Origin: Solirubrobacteraceae bacterium
Lineage (GTDB): Bacteria; Actinomycetota; Thermoleophilia; Solirubrobacterales; Solirubrobacteraceae
DNA: 11,146 bases
Assembly (NCBI GenBank): GCA_030038955.1
Contig: JASHQV010000417.1
Span: 1-11,146, forward strand
Direction of reading: 5' to 3'
Made by a program: the position numbers and the translations under genes. Below the pieces are notes generated by a model. It was not told where the DNA came from. It did not search any database and saw only the letters and a program-made list of their open reading frames with translations. Of this stretch, positions 5,889-11,146 are shown piece after piece; within the stretch, counting starts at the first letter, position 1; the number at the start of each line of letters is the position of its first letter.

Positions 5889-7072
5889 GGACGCAGGCGA
5901 CGATGCGCATAACGGACCTCCAATATCACATCGTTGCGGTTCCGCTTCGTGAGGAGGAGGTGTGGGCATTTGGTAGGCGCAGCAATCTTGAGGCCGTGAT
6001 CCTCGAGCTCATGACGGACGAAGGGCTCGTCGGTCTCGGTGAGGCAGGTGGGTATCCCACCGTTGAAATCGTCGCCGCCGTGATAGCTTCGTTGAAGCCG
6101 CTCGTGATTGGAGAGAATCCCTTCAATGTCGAGCGCTTGCTGAAGCGGATGTACATCCTCGGTGCATGGCACCACGTCAAGAGCAGCAGCCCGGGGATCG
6201 CCGGCATTGAGATGGCTTGCTGGGACATCATCGGGCAGGCGTGCGGACAGCCGATCGCGAACCTTCTAGGAGGCCGTGTCGCCGACGAGGTCGAGTACTT
6301 CTACTACGTCGGGCAAAGGTCCCCTTCGGAGATGGCCAGCGATGCTGATAGAGGACGGCGGCTGGGCTTCCGGACCTTCTATGTCAAGGTGGGGTCCGAC
6401 GATGCGAAGCTAGATATTGCTCGCGTCGCAGCGGTTCGCGATGGTGGCGGCTCCGAGGCCCGGATCCGTGTCGACGCCAACGAGGCGTGGTCGACGGGTG
6501 GAGCTGTCAGCGTCCTCAGGGAAATGGAGAAATTCGGGCTGGAACTCGCAGAGCAGCCAATCTCCGGAAGCAATCTGCGAGAGATGGCCTATCTTCGCAG
6601 TCAGATCAGGACACCGCTCTTAGCCAACGAGTCTGCATGGACGCGATACGCACAGCTTGAGGTAATAAGAGAATCTGCCGCCGATGTCATAGCTATTGAC
6701 AACCAAATGGACGGTGGGTTGCTGAACATGAAGCGCAGCGCCGGCCTGTGTGAAGCGGCCGGGCTACCGGTCCTGAAGCACAGCCTGGGTGAGCTCGGTG
6801 TCGCCATGTGCGCCGGCGCGCAGCTTCTCTCCACCTGTCCAAACGTCTTATATGCCAGTCAGTCGTACGCTTCACTTCTTGCAGATGATGTCGTCGAAGG
6901 CAGTGACGTCTTGCGGTATCAGAACGGCAAGCTAGTCGTACCGACCGATCCAGGGATTGGCGTTCAGCTAGATCGAGAGAAGCTAGAGCGTTACGAGGAA
7001 CTCTACCTGAGGCTCCGCAAGACGATAGACAACGGGATCATTCCGTCTCAGCCGAAGTGGCCCAAGCTCTAG
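5885..7072 (+). CDS. Enolase-superfamily enzyme, mandelate racemase type
   Basis: These Mg2+ enzymes abstract a proton alpha to a carboxylate, leading to racemisation, epimerisation or dehydration. The 395-residue product has the N-terminal capping domain (MRITDLQ to about 130, with IGENPFNVERLLKRMY and SGIAGIEMACWDI-like text) and a barrel domain. Catalytic candidates: YVK at 166-168 (Lys168 kept, first Lys of the KxK replaced by Tyr166), metal ligands Asp197 (VDAN), Glu223 (AEQP), Glu249 (ANES), then Asp272 and His299, the His-Asp dyad. Each lies exactly two residues after the Pseudomonas mandelate racemase equivalents (166, 195, 221, 247, 270, 297). With Lys168 and His299 on opposite faces it could racemise; with one base it would be a dehydratase. 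ATG 5885 overlaps the lyase stop (ATGA); ATG 5903, preceded by AGG at 5 bases, begins MRITDLQ and is a credible alternative start. Probably in one operon with the lyase; substrate unknown. Confidence 0.9.
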   Translation: MRTQATMRITDLQYHIVAVPLREEEVWAFGRRSNLEAVILELMTDEGLVGLGEAGGYPTVEIVAAVIASLKPLVIGENPFNVERLLKRMYILGAWHHVKSSSPGIAGIEMACWDIIGQACGQPIANLLGGRVADEVEYFYYVGQRSPSEMASDADRGRRLGFRTFYVKVGSDDAKLDIARVAAVRDGGGSEARIRVDANEAWSTGGAVSVLREMEKFGLELAEQPISGSNLREMAYLRSQIRTPLLANESAWTRYAQLEVIRESAADVIAIDNQMDGGLLNMKRSAGLCEAAGLPVLKHSLGELGVAMCAGAQLLSTCPNVLYASQSYASLLADDVVEGSDVLRYQNGKLVVPTDPGIGVQLDREKLERYEELYLRLRKTIDNGIIPSQPKWPKL

Positions 7073-7240
7073 AATGTCACGAGCGCTGTATGTAAAAGAG
7101 CTGATCTATGGCAGCTTCTCCATGACTCAAGTGCCGATCATCCAGCGCGCAGCGCGTACCGAGAGGATCACATCGCAATGTGCTCTCGTATGTCCGGCCA
7201 ACGCGGAGCTGAGTCGCGGCAGCGGAAGGTGTGGATCGTT

Positions 7241-7250
7241 CATGATCATG
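7241..7250. promoter_or_regulatory. 10-bp perfect palindrome CATGATCATG before the transporter genes
   Basis: CATGATCATG is its own reverse complement and ends 2 bases before the strong ribosome-binding site of the lipoprotein gene. The 192-base gap in which it lies (7073-7264) shows no other clear signal. The core TCATGATC recurs at 10034-10041, upstream of the flavin oxidase. It could be an operator shared by the two, or chance. Confidence 0.25.
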
Positions 7251-7264
7251 TTAGGAGGTTGGGT

Positions 7265-8221
7265 ATGAGACCCAGCACTGCAAGTCTCCGAAGCCTGTTT
7301 GGTGCTGTCGGTGTGTTGGCGCTGGTTGTGGTATTGATCGCGGGGTGCGGAAGTAGTAAGTCGCCCTCGTCCTCGACTGTCACCACCACCAGTGCGCGGG
7401 CCGCTGGGGCTGACCCTGCGGTAGAAGCGATGGTCCCGGCGGCGATCAAGGCGATGGGTACAATCACGGTTGCCTCCGATGCGAGCTATCCGCCGTTTGA
7501 ATCCATTGGCCCTAATGGGCACACCGTGATCGGAGCTGATGCCGATCTCGTTCATGCGCTCGCGCGGGTAATGGGAATCAAGGCGAATGTTGTCAATGTG
7601 AGCTTCGACGCGATCATTCCGGGCCTCGCAGCCGGCAAGTATCAGATGGCTGCTTCTGGCCTTGGCGATACGCTCGCGCGCGAGAAGGTCGTAAACTTCG
7701 TCGACTACGGCCGCTACCTCGAGTCGCTCTTCACGAAGAGCTCGGGCGGAACCGTGGTCTCGGGAATGGCCGGTCTATGTGGGAAAACGCTGGCGATTGA
7801 AGCCGCGACGACTGAGCTGATGGACGCTCAGGCTCAGAGCAAGAAGTGCACCGCAGAGGGGAAGCCGTCGGTGCACATCGTGGTGGTTCCAACTCAGACT
7901 GCCGCCAATCTCGCCGTAATCAGCCGTCGTGTCCAGCTTGGCTTCGCGGATTCGCCGGTGGCGTCCTATGAAGTTCTGGAGACGCACGGTCAGTTGAAGG
8001 TTGTTGGGTCCGGGCCTGTGGCCAGTAGCGGACCTTATGGCTTTGCGTTCCCCAAGAGCAGCGGACTGGATAAGGCTGCTCTGGCTGCACTTCTAGTCCT
8101 GAACAAGAATGGGACCTACGAATCGATCTTCAAGAAATGGGGAATGGTCACCACCGAGATTCCCACGTCGGAGATAAGAATTAATGGAGCACGATCATTC
8201 AAGATCAGCCTGATGCGGTGA
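7265..8221 (+). CDS. ABC transporter substrate-binding lipoprotein, polar amino acid type (family 3)
   Basis: This is the 318-residue extracytoplasmic receptor of the importer encoded here. It starts at ATG 7265, six bases after a perfect AGGAGG (7253-7258); longer upstream extensions lack a signal peptide. Residues 9-27 form a lipoprotein signal with lipobox LIAGC, Cys28 being the acylation site. A Ser/Thr-rich linker (29-45) leads to the family-3 fold: ITVASDASYPPFE (67-79), DADLVHALA, SFDAIIPGLAAGKY, DTLAREKVVNF with Arg139 (the usual carboxylate-binding Arg), and FADSP with Asp229 (the usual amino-group-binding Asp). Cys172 and Cys195 match a common disulfide pair of the family. Retention of Arg139 and Asp229 suggests an alpha-amino-acid-like ligand. 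The stop overlaps the permease start (GTGA). The ligand is probably the substrate of the lyase cluster, by context only. Confidence 0.92.
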   Translation: MRPSTASLRSLFGAVGVLALVVVLIAGCGSSKSPSSSTVTTTSARAAGADPAVEAMVPAAIKAMGTITVASDASYPPFESIGPNGHTVIGADADLVHALARVMGIKANVVNVSFDAIIPGLAAGKYQMAASGLGDTLAREKVVNFVDYGRYLESLFTKSSGGTVVSGMAGLCGKTLAIEAATTELMDAQAQSKKCTAEGKPSVHIVVVPTQTAANLAVISRRVQLGFADSPVASYEVLETHGQLKVVGSGPVASSGPYGFAFPKSSGLDKAALAALLVLNKNGTYESIFKKWGMVTTEIPTSEIRINGARSFKISLMR

Positions 8222-9189
8222 TCGAAAGCGAGGCTCGACGGCGTGAGGTGAGCACCGGCGAGCTGTCGGCGGGCGTGCCCGAGCGGCCCGATGAGATCAA
8301 GGCCGTGCGGGTGCGCCGGCCGGGACGATGGATCGCGTCGATCGTCGTGCTGGCAGTCGCAGCTGCGATCGTTCGATCCGTTGCCACCGACCGCCGTTTC
8401 CAATGGGGAGTGGTAGGTCAGTACCTGTTCGACCCACGCATATTGCATGGAGTTGAAGGCACTCTCTTGCTGACCGTGATTGCGATGGCAATCGGGATTG
8501 TGCTCGGGATCATCCTCGCGATCATGCGCCAGTCTCCGAACCCGCTCCTGTCGGGCGTGAGCTGGCTGTACATCTGGTTCTTCCGCGGTACGCCGTTGTT
8601 GGTGCAGATCGTCTTCTGGAATTTCATCGCGGCACTGTATCCCGTGATTGCTATCGGGATTCCCTTTGGTCCGGCGCTAATCCACGGAAACGCGAACACC
8701 GTGATCACGACGTTCGATGCAGCGATCCTCGCCCTTGGCCTGAACGAGGGCGCCTACATGGCTGAAATCGTGCGCGCGGGCTTTCTGGCCGTCGATGAGG
8801 GCCAGACGCACGCTGCTGCCTCGCTGGGGTTGAATCGCCTGCAGATTATGCGTCATGTCGTCTTGCCACAGGCCATGCGCGTGATCATGCCTCCGACCGG
8901 TAACGAGACGATCTCGATGCTCAAGAACACTTCGCTGGTGTACGTCATCGGCTACGCGGAGCTGTTCTACGAGACGTCGCAGATCTATGGTGCCAACTAC
9001 GAGACGATCCCCCTGCTGATCGTGGCCAGCATCTGGTATCTGGTGATGACCAGCGTTGCGTACGTCGGCCAACACTTCATCGAGCTTCGGTACGGCCGTG
9101 GGTTCTCACGCGTGGAGCAGACCACGATGGCGTCGCGTTGGCTCGCACTGAGGCGCGGCGGCGTCAACGCGGGGGAGCTGAGTCAGTGA
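8218..9189 (+). CDS. ABC transporter permease, His/Glu/Gln/Arg/opine family
   Basis: An inner-membrane permease of 323 residues in the HisM/GlnP family. About 35 charged residues precede a first membrane segment (37-57). Further segments lie at about 80-103, 115-148, 162-182, 230-250 and 262-284. Family marks are WFFRGTPLLVQ (120-130), the cytoplasmic EAA-like loop EIVRAGFLAVDEGQTHAAAS (183-202) followed by LGLNRLQIMRHVVLPQA (203-219), which docks the ATPase, and KNTSLVYVIG (236-245). Only one permease gene is present, so it would act as a homodimer. Start GTG 8218 overlaps the lipoprotein stop; its ribosome-binding site is poor, and GTG 8248 is an alternative. The stop overlaps the ATPase start. 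The long hydrophilic N-terminus is common in actinobacterial members. Confidence 0.92.
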   Translation: MIESEARRREVSTGELSAGVPERPDEIKAVRVRRPGRWIASIVVLAVAAAIVRSVATDRRFQWGVVGQYLFDPRILHGVEGTLLLTVIAMAIGIVLGIILAIMRQSPNPLLSGVSWLYIWFFRGTPLLVQIVFWNFIAALYPVIAIGIPFGPALIHGNANTVITTFDAAILALGLNEGAYMAEIVRAGFLAVDEGQTHAAASLGLNRLQIMRHVVLPQAMRVIMPPTGNETISMLKNTSLVYVIGYAELFYETSQIYGANYETIPLLIVASIWYLVMTSVAYVGQHFIELRYGRGFSRVEQTTMASRWLALRRGGVNAGELSQ

Positions 9190-9947
9190 CGGCGATGGTC
9201 AAAGCCAAGGACGTGCACAAGCGCTTCGGCCGACTACCGGTGCTCAGGGGGATCGACCTGGAGGTCGAGCGCGGCGAGGTCATGTGCATGCTCGGCCCCT
9301 CGGGCTCGGGCAAGACGACATTCCTGCGCTGCATCAACCACCTTGAGAAAATCAACGCCGGACGGATCTACGTCGACGGCGAGCTGGTCGGTTACCGTGA
9401 ATCGGCCGGGAAACTGCACGAGCTGCGAGAGCGGGACGTCGTTCGCAAACGTGCCGAGATCGGGATGGTCTTCCAGCACTTCAACCTCTTCTCGCACATG
9501 ACCGCACTCGACAACGTCGTTCTCGCCCCGGTTCGGGTGCTCGGCATCAAACGCGACGAAGCTCGCAAGCGGGCGCAGGAGCTCCTGAGCCAGGTCGGTC
9601 TCGCTGACCAGGTCAATAGCTATCCCGTGGCCCTGTCGGGCGGTCAGCAGCAACGAGTTGCGATTGCGCGGGCGCTCGCGATGCAGCCCAAGCTGATGCT
9701 GTTTGACGAACCAACCTCAGCGCTCGATCCCGAGCTCGTCGGGGACGTACTCGAGGCGATGCGCCAGCTCGCTCACCAGGGGATGACGATGATCGTGGTC
9801 ACACACGAGGTGGGCTTTGCACGCGAGGTCGCCGACACCGTGGTGTTCATGGACGGCGGGATGGTCGTCGAGGTCGGACCGCCTGCCGACGTCATCGACC
9901 ATCCGAAGCAGGAGCGTACCAGGGCATTTCTCAAGAAGGTCCTATAG
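9186..9947 (+). CDS. ABC transporter ATP-binding protein, polar amino acid type
   Basis: The 253-residue ATPase that drives the adjacent permease, in the GlnQ/HisP family. Walker A GPSGSGKTT at residues 37-45, Q-loop MVFQHFNLF (94-102), signature LSGGQQQRVAIARAL (150-164), Walker B LMLFDEPTSALD (170-181) with Glu175, and H-loop VVTHE (204-208, His207). All catalytic elements are intact and the length is standard. GTG 9186 is chosen because it overlaps the permease stop (GTGA) and follows a GGGGGAG purine run by about 9 bases; ATG 9195 is possible. A longer upstream frame from 9138 lies inside the permease and adds residues foreign to the family. It completes the receptor-permease-ATPase operon. 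Confidence 0.95.
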   Translation: MTAMVKAKDVHKRFGRLPVLRGIDLEVERGEVMCMLGPSGSGKTTFLRCINHLEKINAGRIYVDGELVGYRESAGKLHELRERDVVRKRAEIGMVFQHFNLFSHMTALDNVVLAPVRVLGIKRDEARKRAQELLSQVGLADQVNSYPVALSGGQQQRVAIARALAMQPKLMLFDEPTSALDPELVGDVLEAMRQLAHQGMTMIVVTHEVGFAREVADTVVFMDGGMVVEVGPPADVIDHPKQERTRAFLKKVL

Positions 9948-9961
9948 GCGGGCCGCGTGCT

Positions 9962-9976
9962 CCAGGAGGGTCCTGG
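9962..9976 (+). terminator. Small hairpin after the ATPase gene, possible weak terminator
   Basis: CCAGGA-GGG-TCCTGG forms a perfect 6-bp stem with a 3-base loop, 14 bases after the ATPase stop. A U-tract is absent and the loop is tight, so termination is uncertain. A run of further CCTG/CAGG text to 9990 allows alternative pairings. Confidence 0.3.
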
Positions 9977-10107
9977 CCTGAGAGCCTGGCTTGGCACTAC
10001 GTTCGATCGGGAAGCGTCTGGCTATCTCCTATATCATGATCGATGTGACACAGCTTGATGGTATGGACAGCTCGCATAGCCGAGCCTTGCTCGTCGCGCC
10101 GATGGCC

Positions 10108-10129
10108 AGCCCGACCACGGAGTCGGGCT
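10108..10129 (+). promoter_or_regulatory. 8-bp stem-loop just before the flavin oxidase start
   Basis: AGCCCGAC (10108-10115) pairs perfectly with GTCGGGCT (10122-10129) around a 6-base loop CACGGA. The stem ends 4 bases before ATG 10134, covering the place where a ribosome-binding site would lie, and no good purine-rich site is visible. It may reduce or regulate translation, or be a terminator lacking a U-tract for upstream transcripts. Confidence 0.45.
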
Positions 10130-10133
10130 GACA

Positions 10134-11146
10134 ATGTCACAATCGGGCGATCATGCCTCAGCAATAGTTGTCGGCGCTGGGGTCTTTGGTGCGGCCGCGG
10201 CGAGCGAGCTAAGTGCACGTGGTTGGCGGGTCACGCTGATCGAACGATTTGGAGCTGCCAATTCCCGCTCTAGTTCAGGAGATGCCTCGAGGCTGCTTCG
10301 ATTCGGCCACACCGGAGAGCCCGAGATGGTGGAGTGGTATACGAGATCGGCGTGGCGGGCGCGAGCGCTCTGGCGCGACCTTGGAGCGGAGGATGGCCAC
10401 GAGCTTCTGGTTGAGACGGGCATGGTTTGGCTCGTGGGCAGGCAGGGAAACTACGCGGAGCTTGCCGAGCGGACCATGCAAACGGTCGGTCCGCGCTGCG
10501 AGCGATTGTCACATGCTCAGCTGGAGTCACTCTTCCCGGCTATCAGCGTTGACGACCTCGCATATGGACTGCTTGAGCCCCAGGCGGGTGTGCTCAGAGC
10601 AACTGATTGCGTTCACGCGCTTGTGCGAAAAGCACTTCATCATGGTGCCCAGTTTATGCGAGGCACCGCGCGGCCCACCAGCAATGGCGTCGTTGTGGAT
10701 CACACAGAGCTTTCGGCTGACAGGGTGATCTGGGCATGTGGAGCCTGGCTCGGCGAGCTCTTCCCGGACTGGGTGCCAGTCACCGCGACTCGACAGATGG
10801 CATTGTATTGGGATGTCGAGCCTGGCTGGCGCGAGGTGCCGGCATGGGTCGACGAGTCCGCCAACGTATATGGTATGCCAGACATGGATGGCCTGGGCTT
10901 CAAGGCCCAGACCGAAGCAAGGAGCCGGCGCGTCGAACTTGACGAGCCACGCGAATTCGAGCTAGACATGGTTGCCGAGACGCGTCAGTACCTCGCGTCC
11001 CGGTTTCCACCGCTCGCGAGCGTCGGTCTCCTGCGGGCGCAGATAATGCACTATGAGATGACGCCAGACGCCAACTTTGCCATCGGACCGCTGCCCGATG
11101 AAGACGCAGTATGGATTATGGGCGGCGGCTCCGGACACGGCTTCAA
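10134..11146 (+). CDS. FAD-dependent amine/amino-acid oxidase (sarcosine/N-methyltryptophan oxidase-like), cut by window edge
   Basis: I read this frame directly: 337 codons open from ATG 10134 to the right edge without a stop. It belongs to the DAO fold group that oxidises C-N bonds of amino acids or N-methylated amines to imines with release of H2O2. Dinucleotide motif VVGAGVFG (GxGxxG at 14-19) with Glu37 ending the second strand; SSSGDASRLLRFGH (46-59) with Arg53 and Arg56 matching the flavin-contacting arginines of monomeric sarcosine oxidase; the C-terminal YEMTPDANF (307-315) and GGGSGHGF (330-337) are also diagnostic. The Cys that binds FAD covalently in sarcosine and N-methyltryptophan oxidases is Met305 here, so FAD is probably non-covalent. 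The start is set by the stop at 10077 and lack of other ATG/GTG/TTG in frame. It lies 186 bases after the transporter, possibly in the same regulon. The missing C-terminus is likely about 40 residues. Confidence 0.9.
   Translation, partial: MSQSGDHASAIVVGAGVFGAAAASELSARGWRVTLIERFGAANSRSSSGDASRLLRFGHTGEPEMVEWYTRSAWRARALWRDLGAEDGHELLVETGMVWLVGRQGNYAELAERTMQTVGPRCERLSHAQLESLFPAISVDDLAYGLLEPQAGVLRATDCVHALVRKALHHGAQFMRGTARPTSNGVVVDHTELSADRVIWACGAWLGELFPDWVPVTATRQMALYWDVEPGWREVPAWVDESANVYGMPDMDGLGFKAQTEARSRRVELDEPREFELDMVAETRQYLASRFPPLASVGLLRAQIMHYEMTPDANFAIGPLPDEDAVWIMGGGSGHGF

Noticed and set aside
7074..7268. A 64-codon frame between the enolase-like gene and the lipoprotein gene
   Set aside because: No ribosome-binding site, no family resemblance, and it covers the strong ribosome-binding site and start of the lipoprotein gene. 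A leader peptide cannot be excluded but nothing supports it.
9138..9185. Longer start for the ATPase inside the permease gene
   Set aside because: The added residues are just the permease 3' end in another frame; GTG 9186 with its overlap and purine run fits the family N-terminus.
1..11146. tRNA or rRNA genes, CRISPR arrays, intact insertion sequences, phage genes
   Set aside because: I saw no cloverleaf-like tRNA text, no regularly spaced repeats with spacers, no transposase or integrase motifs, and no terminal inverted repeats pairing across a unit.

Overview
The window comes from a high-GC bacterium, most likely an actinobacterium. The evidence is the very GC-rich hut genes, frequent GTG starts, 4-base stop/start overlaps at most gene junctions and an IclR regulator; the order or genus cannot be read from the sequence. 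It holds amino-acid catabolism and uptake genes and is cut inside a gene at both ends.

Layout. (1) 1-2179, minus strand: the start of hutU (urocanate hydratase, cut by the left edge) preceded by an intact hutH (histidine ammonia-lyase). (2) 2180-2742: a gene-free region with a plausible sigma70-type promoter, two palindromes and a tandem 16-bp direct repeat. (3) 2743-3525, plus strand: an IclR-family regulator. (4) 3522-3858: debris of two other catabolic genes, a hydantoinase/oxoprolinase-A-like N-terminus and a urocanase fragment. (5) 3855-5888: a divergent 677-residue MIO-type ammonia-lyase or aminomutase. (6) 5885-7072: an enolase-superfamily protein of the mandelate racemase type. (7) 7265-9947: a complete polar-amino-acid ABC transporter (lipoprotein, permease, ATPase). 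(8) 10134 to the right edge: the N-terminal 337 residues of a FAD-dependent amine/amino-acid oxidase related to sarcosine and N-methyltryptophan oxidases.

The plus-strand genes look like one catabolic island beside the ordinary histidine-utilisation genes. The regulator would control import of a small amino acid-like compound, which is then processed by the MIO enzyme, the racemase/dehydratase-like enzyme and the flavin oxidase. The substrate is unknown. The MIO enzyme keeps the cofactor-forming Ala-Ser-Gly, the catalytic Tyr and the HAL-type QEDH. It has Thr where HAL has a substrate-contacting His, lacks a recognisable Asn-Gly-Thr motif, and carries an insertion of about 100 residues where plant phenylalanine ammonia-lyases carry their shielding domain. 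It is therefore probably not a second histidase. Base composition falls sharply between the hut genes and the island, consistent with acquisition by transfer.
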